DNA of 64,000 nt from contig NZ_NADJ01000008.1 of assembly GCF_002196705.1 (NCBI RefSeq), forward strand, positions 26,010 through 90,009, in the 5' to 3' direction. The DNA is from Desulfosporosinus sp. FKB. GTDB taxonomy: Bacteria; Bacillota; Desulfitobacteriia; Desulfitobacteriales; Desulfitobacteriaceae. The notes beneath the pieces are model-generated. The model did not search any database and had not been told where the DNA came from. It was given only the letters and a program-made list of their open reading frames with translations. This document shows, piece after piece, positions 25,686 to 34,141 of the stretch; positions within the stretch are counted from its first letter, which is position 1, and the number at the start of each line of letters is the position of its first letter. The translations under genes were made by a program, and so were the position numbers.

Positions 25686-25714
25686 ATACTAAGTTGTCAG
25701 AACCCAAAAGTCAA
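25686..25714 (-). promoter_or_regulatory. Promoter of the abl operon
   Basis: On the minus strand, TTGACT (25709-25714) and TAGTAT (25686-25691) are 17 bp apart, about 100 bases upstream of ablA. CTAAGTTGTCAG within the spacer repeats a motif seen again downstream (see the 25819-25845 inverted repeat). Confidence 0.6.
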
Positions 25715-25778
25715 CCTTTTTTAAATTGAAAGAGCTCACTTAAGGTGGGGGTTATACGCATAAAGAAGGAAAGCGGAA

Positions 25779-25845
25779 TTGACCTTTCTCTTAAAAATAT
25801 GATATAGTTTTAGTATAAACAACTTAATACATAAAATAAAGTTGT
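25779..25845 (+). promoter_or_regulatory. Promoter and operator-like inverted repeat before amino-acid ABC genes
   Basis: TTGACC (25779-25784) and TATAGT (25803-25808) are 18 bp apart. Just after lies ACAACTT (25819-25825) with AAGTTGT (25839-25845), a perfect 7-bp inverted repeat with a 13-nt spacer. AAGTTGTC also sits in the ablA promoter spacer, so one regulator might control both directions. Confidence 0.5.
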
Positions 25846-25958
25846 CGGTTAAAAAATTGTATGATACTTAGTGGGGAATATGGGGGTGATTTTTTTCATT
25901 TCTAAATAATTTGAATATTTAGTTAGGTCAAATAAGTTTGAGGAGGAAGAAATTTATT

Positions 25959-26741
25959 ATGAAGAAAATTAATATACTTTTCCTTGTAATTCTTGTGTTA
26001 CTCATTGTAACCGGCTGCAGTTCTACCAAAACCAATAGTGCTGCGGCGACAACATTAGACCAAATTAAAGAGGAGGGAGCCTTGACTTTCGCCATGAGCG
26101 GACAATACCCTCCGTTTAACTATTATAATGAGCAAAATCAACTTACGGGATTTGATGTGGAAATAGGTGAGGAAATAGCAAAAAGAATCGGTGTGAAGTC
26201 TGCTCCCATCGCTGTTGAATGGGATGGGATTATTGCCGGGTTAGAAGCCAAAAAATTTGATATGATCCTGGGAAGTATGGCGATCACAGATGAGAGACTG
26301 AAGAAAGTAAATTTTAGCGATCCCTATTATCGTTCGGGAGCACAGGTTATTGTTCCCACAAATTCAAATATCACTGGTAGAGCGGATCTTAATGGGAAAA
26401 CTGTAGGAGTTGTATTAGGCACAACTTATGAAACTAAAGCTCGAGATTTAGGCGCGACGGTCAAGACATACAAAGGCGACCCGGATGCCTTTAGGGATAT
26501 GTTTAATGGCAGGTTGGATGCAGTAATAACAGATAAGATTGTTGGCCTTAATGCTATCAAAAAAAATAAATATCCCTTTAAGCTGGCAGGGAATTTGTTG
26601 TATGAAGAAAAAATGGGAATTGCCATTCGCAAAGATAGTCCGAAATTACTTGAGTCAGTAAATAATGCCTTGGCTAAAATGATGGAAGATGGTACTTATA
26701 AAAAAATTAGTGAAAAATATTTTGATGCGGATATTCGTTAA
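25959..26741 (+). CDS. Amino-acid ABC transporter substrate-binding lipoprotein
   Basis: Extracytoplasmic binding protein (SBP_bac_3) for a polar amino acid. Signal with lipobox VTGC, then the domain opening LTFAMSGQYPPFNYYNEQNQ, with LTGFDVEIGEEIAKRIG and WDGIIAGLEAKKFDMILGSMAIT, typical of glutamine/arginine/cystine binders. At 260 residues it is normal length. A frame from TTG 25938 runs through the AGGAGG site itself, so ATG 25959 is the start (spacing about 12 nt). It heads a three-gene operon. The divergent lysine aminomutase gene makes a basic amino acid plausible, but specificity is not shown. Confidence 0.92.
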   Translation: MKKINILFLVILVLLIVTGCSSTKTNSAAATTLDQIKEEGALTFAMSGQYPPFNYYNEQNQLTGFDVEIGEEIAKRIGVKSAPIAVEWDGIIAGLEAKKFDMILGSMAITDERLKKVNFSDPYYRSGAQVIVPTNSNITGRADLNGKTVGVVLGTTYETKARDLGATVKTYKGDPDAFRDMFNGRLDAVITDKIVGLNAIKKNKYPFKLAGNLLYEEKMGIAIRKDSPKLLESVNNALAKMMEDGTYKKISEKYFDADIR

Positions 26742-26796
26742 TAAGAGGATAAGAGGGGTGAAGTTAAGACCGTAGATTGATTGGAGGTAACATTCA

Positions 26797-27465
26797 TTGA
26801 ATCTTGATTTTACAATTATTTTTAAATATATGCCCTATCTTATGAAGGCGGCAGGTTTGACTATTGAGCTCGCAGTGTTGGGGATTGCTCTAGGTATTCT
26901 TTTGGGTTTACTGGCAGCTCTTTTAAAGATATCCCATACCCCACTTCGGTTCATTGCAAACTTTTATATTTGGCTTATTCGGGGAACTCCTTTGCTTGTT
27001 CAGCTTTTTCTTATTTACTACGGTCTACCACAGTTTGGCGTTAAGCTGAGTGCTTTTGCATCGTCTATCCTTGGTCTGGGAATTAACAGTGGTGGGTATC
27101 TTGCCGAGGTATTTCGGGGAGGAATTGAAGCCATTCCCGTTGGACAAACGGAGGCGTCTTTATCCCTTGGGATGGGGAAATTTTTGGCAATGCGCAGAAT
27201 TATTCTGCCCCAAGCATTGCGAATTGCCTTACCTGCTTTAGGCAATCAATTTATCATTAGCTTAAAAGATTCATCGCTTTGTTCTGTAATTACAATGTCT
27301 GAGCTTCTGCAGACATCTCAGCGTTTTGCTAGTGTGACCTTTGCTTCGACGGAATTCTATACGACTGCAGCAGCTTTCTATTTAATAATGACAACCGTAA
27401 TTTCCGTCGTTTTGCGCAGTATGGAATGGCGATTAGCTGTTGAAAATCGTACAAGGGGGTATTAA
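26797..27465 (+). CDS. Amino-acid ABC transporter permease
   Basis: Membrane subunit of the polar amino-acid uptake system, 222 residues with five predicted helices. The HisM-type permease features are [37 protein letters not shown] and the EAA coupling motif ([21 protein letters not shown]). Start is TTG at 26797 with GGAGG upstream. Its stop is 1 bp before the likely start of the ATPase gene, so the two are coupled. Confidence 0.93.
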   Translation: MNLDFTIIFKYMPYLMKAAGLTIELAVLGIALGILLGLLAALLKISHTPLRFIANFYIWLIRGTPLLVQLFLIYYGLPQFGVKLSAFASSILGLGINSGGYLAEVFRGGIEAIPVGQTEASLSLGMGKFLAMRRIILPQALRIALPALGNQFIISLKDSSLCSVITMSELLQTSQRFASVTFASTEFYTTAAAFYLIMTTVISVVLRSMEWRLAVENRTRGY

Positions 27466-27466
27466 T

Positions 27467-28222
27467 TTGGAATTGGCCTATGCACCGGAAAAATCAATTA
27501 TCGATGTTCATGGTTTAATCAAAGAGTTTGGCAAAGCTCGTGTTCTTAACGGTATTGATACGTCAGTATCGGCAGGTGAGGTTGTAGTGCTTATCGGGGC
27601 AAGTGGCTCTGGCAAAAGCACGTTTCTTCGTTGTTTAAATGGATTGGAGTCTATTACTTCAGGAGAAATTTTAATCTCTAGTGTGCCGGTGGAGAAGAAA
27701 TCAAAAAATCTTCTGGATATTCGACGCCAAGTTGGAATGGTCTTTCAACAATTCAACCTATTTCCGCATTTGACGGCATTACAAAATATTATTGAAGCCC
27801 CTATTCATGTACTTCATCAAAAAAAAGAGGAGGCGGTTCAAATTGCCACAGACCTGCTCACCAAAGTAGGCCTTTCGGATAAACGGGATTATTACCCGAG
27901 CTCACTTTCGGGCGGGCAATGTCAAAGAGTGGCAATTGCCAGAGCGCTTGCCATGCATCCCAAAATAATGCTCTTTGATGAGCCGACATCTGCTCTTGAT
28001 CCTGAATTGGTCGGAGAAGTTCTCACCGTCATGAAACAATTAGCTGAAGACGGGATGACTATGATTGTCGTGACTCATGAAATGAGTTTTGCTCGTGAAG
28101 TGTCTGACAGAGTAATATTTATCGATGGTGGTCGTATTGTTGAAGAAGGAACGCCATTTGAAATTTTCGCCGGACCGCAAGAGAAACGAACCAAGGCATT
28201 TCTGCGAAGAATCAGTAATTAA
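27467..28222 (+). CDS. Amino-acid ABC transporter ATPase
   Basis: ATP-binding subunit of the polar amino-acid uptake system (GlnQ/HisP type), 251 residues. Walker [11 protein letters not shown]-loop [12 protein letters not shown], signature [15 protein letters not shown], Walker [15 protein letters not shown] and switch His in VVTHEM are all intact. The best start is TTG at 27467, about 8 nt after AAGGGGG; a longer frame from 27440 overlaps the permease and has no such site. A GC-rich hairpin ends the operon. Confidence 0.94.
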   Translation: MELAYAPEKSIIDVHGLIKEFGKARVLNGIDTSVSAGEVVVLIGASGSGKSTFLRCLNGLESITSGEILISSVPVEKKSKNLLDIRRQVGMVFQQFNLFPHLTALQNIIEAPIHVLHQKKEEAVQIATDLLTKVGLSDKRDYYPSSLSGGQCQRVAIARALAMHPKIMLFDEPTSALDPELVGEVLTVMKQLAEDGMTMIVVTHEMSFAREVSDRVIFIDGGRIVEEGTPFEIFAGPQEKRTKAFLRRISN

Positions 28223-28238
28223 TTCCATTCGAAAATAG

Positions 28239-28264
28239 AAGAGCCGGGCAAATGCCCGGCTCTT
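28239..28264 (+). terminator. Terminator after the amino-acid transporter operon
   Basis: AAGAGCCGGGCA (28239-28250) and TGCCCGGCTCTT (28253-28264) are perfectly complementary. It lacks a long T-run. It also lies beyond the converging SASP gene. Confidence 0.75.
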
Positions 28265-28295
28265 AACCAAGGGATTCATTAAATTACTTGATTTT

Positions 28296-28481
28296 TTATG
28301 ACATTCTGTTCCCTGGAATGTTACGCTCGGCTAACTCAATAGCCATTTTCACCATATTTCCACAGTCCCTTGAAGAAACTCCTCCAAAACCTTCTTGATG
28401 AAGGGTCCCAGCAAATCCTAACTCTTGAGCAATTTGCTCTTTCAACTCGTTTGACATAATACTGCTGCGTCGTCTTGACAT
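28296..28481 (-). CDS. Alpha/beta-type small acid-soluble spore protein
   Basis: A 61-residue SASP that coats and protects spore DNA. It shows the family pattern: SNELKEQIAQELGF (the Glu-Ile-Ala type site where the GPR protease cuts lies here) and SRDCGNMVKMAIELAERNI (DNA-binding helix block). ATG at 28481 has GGGAGGA 6 nt upstream; an upstream ATG adds only six residues without a better site. Transcription in the forespore by sigma-G is expected; CATATACTA about 75 bases upstream recalls part of a sigma-G -10, but this is weak. The gene shows that the organism can sporulate or descends from one that did. Confidence 0.95.
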   Translation of the reverse strand: MSRRRSSIMSNELKEQIAQELGFAGTLHQEGFGGVSSRDCGNMVKMAIELAERNIPGNRMS

Positions 28482-28730
28482 GTGGAATCCTCCCTTCAAA
28501 TGGTGGTTTCTTGCAATATACTGTTTCTGATGAAAGCATTGTTAGTATATGATTATAAGGCAAAGCTATGTATTAAAAAATTTACTTCAGTTCAATAATT
28601 TGGAATTTAAACTGCTTTTAGAGCTATTCCTTCTTTGATTTAGGCAGAACTTATATTTCGTTGGCTTTCAAATGGAAAAAAGATATAATATGAGAAAAAA
28701 ATAACAGCAGACGGAAAGAAGGAGAGGAGT

Positions 28731-29339
28731 ATGGTTAATTATACGGCAGCTCAGGAGTTAGCGCTGGAAAAGTTTGGAGCAAATTCTTTAGAAGTTATAT
28801 CCCACTATTCAAAGTATCCTCTTGTGGGTAATACCCTTTCCATTGATTTTTTGGGCGGTCAATATATCCTGGATTATCCCAGCGGTATTTTTAAAACTGC
28901 TAATTCCTTCGAAAAGGAACTATCTCTACCAACGCAAATATTAATCCTTCATTACTTGGCAAATATCGCTGAGGTTGAAGAGACTGGAAAATTAATATCA
29001 TTTAAAGAATTACCCGGAGGAAGCATCTATATCCAGCCCTTTACCCATCGGGCCATTGATCCATTGGTCAGATTCTTTGGGGATAAGCCGGATAAACTAA
29101 AAGAAGTGGTCAGTCATTTAGGGGGATATGCTAATAGCCTCGGAGATGTGGGAGTGACCATCAGGGCTTTTCCGCGCGTACCGGTTACATTGATACTATG
29201 GAGAGGGGATGATGAATTTCCAGCTTCGGGGAATATTCTATTTGATTCTTCAGCATCTTTAATGCTGCCAACTGAAGACTATGCCGTTCTTGCCAGTGCT
29301 ATTGTTGCCAGGCTAAAAGGGTTAAGCTCTATGATTTAG
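28731..29339 (+). CDS. DUF3786 domain protein
   Basis: A 202-residue soluble protein, apparently of the DUF3786 family known mainly from anaerobic bacteria. The central and C-terminal blocks GGQYILDYPSG, LHYLANIAEVEETGKLISFKELPGG and VPVTLILWRGDDEFPASGNILFDSSAS are characteristic. Function is unknown; relatives are often found near corrinoid or iron-sulfur enzymes. AAGGAGAGGAG precedes the ATG. It is a single-gene unit ended by a strong terminator. Confidence 0.8.
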   Translation: MVNYTAAQELALEKFGANSLEVISHYSKYPLVGNTLSIDFLGGQYILDYPSGIFKTANSFEKELSLPTQILILHYLANIAEVEETGKLISFKELPGGSIYIQPFTHRAIDPLVRFFGDKPDKLKEVVSHLGGYANSLGDVGVTIRAFPRVPVTLILWRGDDEFPASGNILFDSSASLMLPTEDYAVLASAIVARLKGLSSMI

Positions 29340-29391
29340 ATAAGCCACTATCTTATGAGACCTATTCTGGGAATTAAAGAAATTGGTATTT

Positions 29392-29431
29392 ATAAAACTT
29401 TGTTCGGCAAGAACAAAGTTTTATTTTTTTT
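29392..29431 (+). terminator. Rho-independent terminator
   Basis: A perfect 14-bp stem (29392-29405 with 29411-29424, loop GGCAA), then seven T. It ends the DUF3786 transcript. Confidence 0.92.
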
Positions 29432-29444
29432 ATGTTTATATCTG

Positions 29445-29560
29445 AAGAGGTTCCAAGCGACTTCGGGGCTGAATAGGTTTTCCTAACCGGGGTGAACTCT
29501 ATCCCCACCGAAGCAATGTATGGGAACCACTTCCACTTATATAAGCGGGAGTCTTATGAT
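29445..29560 (+). mobile_element. Orphan IS200/IS605-type right end (omega-RNA-like) without tnpB
   Basis: CTTCGG (29461-29466) can pair with CCGAAG (29508-29513), enclosing two small hairpins (GGTT/AACC at 29476-29488; GGGG/CCCC at 29489-29506). Then comes AAGCAATG and a terminal hairpin ACTTCC...GGGAGT (29529-29552). This order of elements resembles, as I recall it, the 3' region of IS605-group tnpB genes that encodes the guide RNA scaffold. No tnpB or tnpA lies beside it. It sits between a terminator and the ku gene. Confidence 0.45.
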
Positions 29561-29675
29561 TTGATAAGTCTAATTTTTAACAGTTTCGCTGATAATATTC
29601 GCAGAGGAAATAGCCATAATGGTTTTGCATGAATCCATTCCTTATGGTTCACACTATATTTGAGGAGGTGAGCTT

Positions 29676-30575
29676 ATGCATACGTTATGGAAAGGCTCAA
29701 TCAGTTTTGGTCTGGTAAATGTTCCTGTTAAAATGCATGCTGCAACGGAATCACAAGAGTTTAAATTTAATTATTTGCATAAGGACTGTCAGCATAGAAT
29801 CCGGTCAATTAAAAAATGTCCTTATTGTGATCGGGAAGTTGAAATGGCTGATTTGGTCAAAGGATATGAATATGAGAAAGATCATTATGTAATTATGGAT
29901 GAAGAAGAACTATCTGCTTTAGAACAACCTACTAGTCGATCTATCGAGATTCTTGATTTCATTAACTTGAGTGAAATTGATCCGATCTATTATGATAAAT
30001 CATATTATTTGTCTCCCGAGGAGACTGCTCAAAAAGCTTATCGTCTGTTGTGTCAAGCTATGGAAGAAAGCGGGAAAGTTGCTTTGGCTCGAGTTACCAT
30101 GCGATCGAAGCAACACTTAGCCTGCCTGCGCGTTTTTGAAGAAGGGCTGGTTTTAGAGACCATGCACTATCCACAGGAAATACGACATATGGAGGCATCC
30201 TGGGGCCGAATTGTTCCAACAGAAACTGAATTAACAATGGCACGACAATTAATCGATAATTTAGCACGTCCATTCGAACCAGAAAAATACAGAGATGAAG
30301 TGCATGAACAGGTGGCGGAGATGATCGAAAGTAAGATTGCGGGAGAAAGCTTTGAAGTTGAAGCTCCTTCTAAAGGCGGTCAGGTCGTAGATTTAATGGA
30401 AGCACTGCGGGCCAGCATTGCCTTAACAGAGCAAGAAAAAGGAAAAATGGAAGCTGCAGAAACAACGCAGAATTTGAATCATAATGATGCCGCTCCTAAT
30501 GAACAGGTGCAGCAACCCCCTAAAACTACCCTGACTCCCAGAAAACGAGCCATCCGACGAGCAAAAGGAGCGTGA
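29676..30575 (+). CDS. ku: Ku DNA end-binding protein (non-homologous end joining)
   Basis: Forms a homodimeric ring on broken DNA ends and recruits ligase LigD, important for spores. The 299 residues open with the conserved LWKGSISFGLVNVPVKMHAAT and contain CPYCDREVEMADLVKGYEY, PIYYDKSYYLSPEE, a Ku core with MRSKQHLACLRVFEEGLVLETMHY, then a basic C-terminal tail (LTPRKRAIRRAKGA) that usually helps DNA threading. GAGGAGGTGAG precedes the ATG. No ligD is in the window, so its partner must be elsewhere or ligation is done by another ligase. Confidence 0.95.
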   Translation: MHTLWKGSISFGLVNVPVKMHAATESQEFKFNYLHKDCQHRIRSIKKCPYCDREVEMADLVKGYEYEKDHYVIMDEEELSALEQPTSRSIEILDFINLSEIDPIYYDKSYYLSPEETAQKAYRLLCQAMEESGKVALARVTMRSKQHLACLRVFEEGLVLETMHYPQEIRHMEASWGRIVPTETELTMARQLIDNLARPFEPEKYRDEVHEQVAEMIESKIAGESFEVEAPSKGGQVVDLMEALRASIALTEQEKGKMEAAETTQNLNHNDAAPNEQVQQPPKTTLTPRKRAIRRAKGA

Positions 30576-30685
30576 ATTTGAGAGAGATTCCGCATTATTT
30601 TACTTAATATCAAAAAATTCAACAAAGTTTTAGGCAGGAGATGACTCCCTATGCCCCGAAAAGATGGGCAAGGGAGGGGCTTAGG

Positions 30686-31807
30686 ATGGAGATAGATAAC
30701 GAGAAACTATTTCGGGCGGCATTTCGGACAATGAAAGGTGTTGGTAGTCAGCATCTGCGTTTGCTTATTGCCTATTTCGGAAGCGCTGTGCAGGCATGGG
30801 AGGCTGGCCAAAAGGATTATTTAAAGATTGCCCCTCAAGGGAAGTGGGTTGTTGAAGTACTGAAGGAACGAAAAAGAATTGATCCTTGGAAAATAGGGGC
30901 AGACCTTAGGGCACGGAACATTAAGGTCGTTACCCCCCAGGATCGTAATTATCCTTCTCTTTTACTTGAATTAACCGATATTCCGCCTCTTCTTTATTAT
31001 CAGGGATACCTTGAAGACAATTCAGCTGTCTTGGCAATTGTTGGCTCACGGCAAGCAACAGCCTATGGAAAATCTGCAGCACGTATGTTAGCTCGTGATG
31101 CGGCAGCCCAAGGTCTTGTTGTTGTAAGCGGACTTGCACGCGGCATTGATACGGCGGCTCATCAAGGAGCCCTTGAAGGCCATGGAATTACCTGGGCTTT
31201 TCTGGGATGCGGTTTAGATCAGATTTATCCGCGGGAAAATTATCATTTAGCTAAGGAAATCTTAGATGAGGGTGCTTTGATCAGTGAGTTTCCTCCCGGA
31301 ACACCACCCCTTGCCGCGAACTTTCCTGCACGGAATCGGCTGATTAGTGGCTCTTCTCGAGGCGTTATAGTGGTTGAGGCAGCAGAAAGAAGCGGAGCAA
31401 TGATTACAGTTGATTTTGCTTTAGAACAAGGACGGGAGGTTTTCGCAGTTCCCGGACCTATTTTTAGTCCACAAAGTCGCGGGCCACACACTTTATTACG
31501 TCAAGGAGCCAAAATCGCCGAAGGAATTGAGGATATTTGGAATGAGTGTTTTTCTACAATGGAAGCCAAGACTGTAAAGAAAGGTCCTTCTGGACAGCAT
31601 ACGTATAAAAAGGGGAAATATCCCGAAACGGACGATCATAGAGTTATTCTTCAGCAACTAAGTGACGTTCCCCTCCATATTGACCAACTGGCATTACACT
31701 CGTCGTTATCGGTAGCTTCCCTGTCACTGGCTTTGTTGGAATTGCAATTACAAGGAAAAATTAAGCAATTACCGGGACAAAATTATGTATTAGTTCGTGA
31801 GTGCTAG
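30686..31807 (+). CDS. dprA: DNA processing protein DprA (Smf)
   Basis: Binds incoming single-stranded DNA and loads RecA during natural transformation; widely conserved even in non-competent species. The 373 residues contain an N-terminal SAM-like region, the Rossmann-like DprA core (LAIVGSRQATAYG, VVSGLARGIDTAAHQGAL, ISEFPPGTPP, FPARNRLISG) and a C-terminal winged helix. ATG at 30686 has GGGAGGGG 6 nt upstream; ATG at 30641 lies directly on AGGAG and is less likely. It opens the dprA-topA-trmFO-xerC-hslVU-codY arrangement also known in Bacillus. Confidence 0.94.
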   Translation: MEIDNEKLFRAAFRTMKGVGSQHLRLLIAYFGSAVQAWEAGQKDYLKIAPQGKWVVEVLKERKRIDPWKIGADLRARNIKVVTPQDRNYPSLLLELTDIPPLLYYQGYLEDNSAVLAIVGSRQATAYGKSAARMLARDAAAQGLVVVSGLARGIDTAAHQGALEGHGITWAFLGCGLDQIYPRENYHLAKEILDEGALISEFPPGTPPLAANFPARNRLISGSSRGVIVVEAAERSGAMITVDFALEQGREVFAVPGPIFSPQSRGPHTLLRQGAKIAEGIEDIWNECFSTMEAKTVKKGPSGQHTYKKGKYPETDDHRVILQQLSDVPLHIDQLALHSSLSVASLSLALLELQLQGKIKQLPGQNYVLVREC

Positions 31808-32021
31808 ACATCCGACTAAAAAGGCGTTAAGATAGGCATTAGTTTTACCGGCGCAAATTATATCTTGATGTTAGTCATTTTTTAGGCATTTTATTTAGAA
31901 ATTTCTGTATTAATAATTATTTAATAAATTTGCAAAACCAGTAAATCAATGGGAAACTATAGCAAGTTGATCGTTTGGAAAACAAATCAACAAGGCTCTT
32001 AAGTTTATTTGAGGTGAAATT

Positions 32022-34112
32022 ATGTCGAAAACGCTTGTAATAGTAGAATCTCCAGCCAAAGCTAAATCAATCAGCAAATTTCTGGGAAATCGTTATACCG
32101 TAAAAGCTTCAATGGGACATTTGCGGGACTTACCTAAAAGTCAGTTAGGAGTTGATTTAGATCATGATTATGAGCCGAAATATATTGCTATTCGTGGTCG
32201 TGGAGATTTAATTAAAGATTTACGTTCAGCTGCTAAAGGCGCTGAAAAAATTTTTCTTGCTTCTGACCCGGACCGTGAAGGGGAAGCAATCGCCTGGCAT
32301 CTTTCTTTCCTGTTAGGCCTTAAGCAAGGAGAAAAGAACCGTATTGAATTTCATGAAATTACGAAGTCTGCAATCCAGGCAGCCATAAAACACCCTCGTG
32401 AACTTGATGCGGATCGGGTGGATGCCCAACAGGCTCGTCGGGTTTTAGATAGATTAGTGGGTTACCAATTAAGTCCTTTGCTCTGGAGAAAAATTAAAAA
32501 GGGCTTAAGTGCCGGTCGAGTCCAATCTGTAGCTGTTCGCCTCGTCGAGGATCGGGAGGAACAAATTCGCTCTTTTGTGTCAGAAGAATACTGGAGTTTA
32601 ACTGCGAATCTTGAGTCTAAGGGTGGTAGATTTGGGGCAAAACTATTAAAAAAGGCGGATAAAAAAATATCTATTTCCTCCAAAGCTGAAATGGAAATGA
32701 TTCTGGAGGACATTAAGGGGAAAGAGTATAACGTTTCAGACGTTCGAGCCAAAGAAAAGAAAAAGCAGCCCGCACCGCCTTTCACGACGAGCAGCTTACA
32801 GCAAGAAGCTCATCGAAAACTAAGCTTTTCACCGAAACGTACAATGATGTTAGCACAACAGCTTTATGAAGGTCTTGACTTAGGTAAGGAAGGTACTGTC
32901 GGACTTATTACTTACATGCGTACTGACTCAGTTAAAGTGGCTGAAGTTGCCCAAAGCGAAGCGAAAGAGTGGATCTTAGCTCATTATGGAAATGATTATT
33001 ATCCCTCGGAACCTCGTCAGTTTACTAATAAGGGTCGTTCTCAAGAGGCCCATGAAGCGATTCGGCCTACCCTTCCGCTGCGTTCTCCTGAATCGGTGAA
33101 AGGGATTTTGTCACGTGATCAATTACGTTTGTACCGTTTGATCTGGGAGCGGTTTATTGCCAGTCAAATGAGCGCAGCTATTATGGATACTTTGACCGTC
33201 GATATCCTTGTAGGCGATGCCCTCTTCCGGGCCAACACCTCAACGATCCGTTTCCCGGGCTTTTTAGCGGTTTATGAGGAAGGAAAAGATGAGGAAGACG
33301 TCCTGGATGATGAACAAAGTTCACTGACTTTTTCTGTTTTACCAGGCGAACCTCTTAAACTTATTCAATTGCAAGAAAAACAACATTTTACAGAGCCGCC
33401 GCCGCGCTATACCGAGGCTTCCTTGGTGCGGAAGTTAGAAGAGGAAGGCATTGGAAGGCCGAGTACCTATGCGCCCACAATTGAAACTATCCAAACCAGA
33501 GGTTATGTTGTCAAAGAAGAAAAGCAATTGATTCCAACGGAACTGGGAGACATCGTTATTTCTCTTCTTAAAGAGCATTTCCCTGACATCGTAAACCTAG
33601 AATTTACGGCGAATTTGGAAGAAAAACTCGATCTTATCGAAGAAGGAAGGGTTCCCTGGAAGTCTGTTGTACAAGAATATTACCTGCCTTTCTCCGAGAC
33701 TCTTGCTCTGGCCGAGGAACGCATTGGAAAAGTAAAAATTGAGGATCAGGTATCAGAGGAGATTTGTGAGAATTGCGGACGCAATATGGTTATTAAGATG
33801 GGGCGATATGGTAAATTCTTAGCTTGTCCCGGATTTCCGGAGTGCCGAAATACAAAGCCATTTTTAGAACAAGTTGGTGCAAATTGTCCTAAATGTGACA
33901 AACCCCTTGTTCTGCGGCGTTCAAAGAAAGGCCGTAAGTTTTTTGGCTGCAGCTCTTACCCTGAGTGCGATTTTGTTTCGTGGGAAATGCCGGCTCCTGA
34001 ACCTTGTCCGGAATGTCAGCAAATGATGGTAATCAAGACGTCCAAGCGGCAAAAGAAGTATGTATGTACAAATCCGGAATGCCGATTTACGAGGATCATC
34101 GAAGAAGAGTAA
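32022..34112 (+). CDS. topA: DNA topoisomerase I (type IA)
   Basis: Relaxes negative supercoils by passing DNA through a single-strand break. The 696 residues start with the TOPRIM domain (KTLVIVESPAKAKSI; SDPDREGEAIAWHL). The catalytic Tyr is about residue 298 in ITYMRTDSVK. Three C-terminal zinc ribbons follow: CENCG...CPGFPEC, CPKC...CSSYPEC and CPEC...CTNPEC. Length and domains are standard for Firmicutes. It starts with ATG after GAGGTG and is followed 29 bp later by trmFO. Confidence 0.97.
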   Translation: MSKTLVIVESPAKAKSISKFLGNRYTVKASMGHLRDLPKSQLGVDLDHDYEPKYIAIRGRGDLIKDLRSAAKGAEKIFLASDPDREGEAIAWHLSFLLGLKQGEKNRIEFHEITKSAIQAAIKHPRELDADRVDAQQARRVLDRLVGYQLSPLLWRKIKKGLSAGRVQSVAVRLVEDREEQIRSFVSEEYWSLTANLESKGGRFGAKLLKKADKKISISSKAEMEMILEDIKGKEYNVSDVRAKEKKKQPAPPFTTSSLQQEAHRKLSFSPKRTMMLAQQLYEGLDLGKEGTVGLITYMRTDSVKVAEVAQSEAKEWILAHYGNDYYPSEPRQFTNKGRSQEAHEAIRPTLPLRSPESVKGILSRDQLRLYRLIWERFIASQMSAAIMDTLTVDILVGDALFRANTSTIRFPGFLAVYEEGKDEEDVLDDEQSSLTFSVLPGEPLKLIQLQEKQHFTEPPPRYTEASLVRKLEEEGIGRPSTYAPTIETIQTRGYVVKEEKQLIPTELGDIVISLLKEHFPDIVNLEFTANLEEKLDLIEEGRVPWKSVVQEYYLPFSETLALAEERIGKVKIEDQVSEEICENCGRNMVIKMGRYGKFLACPGFPECRNTKPFLEQVGANCPKCDKPLVLRRSKKGRKFFGCSSYPECDFVSWEMPAPEPCPECQQMMVIKTSKRQKKYVCTNPECRFTRIIEEE

Positions 34113-34141
34113 GTCATCTGCAGGGATAGGGGAGTTTTAAT

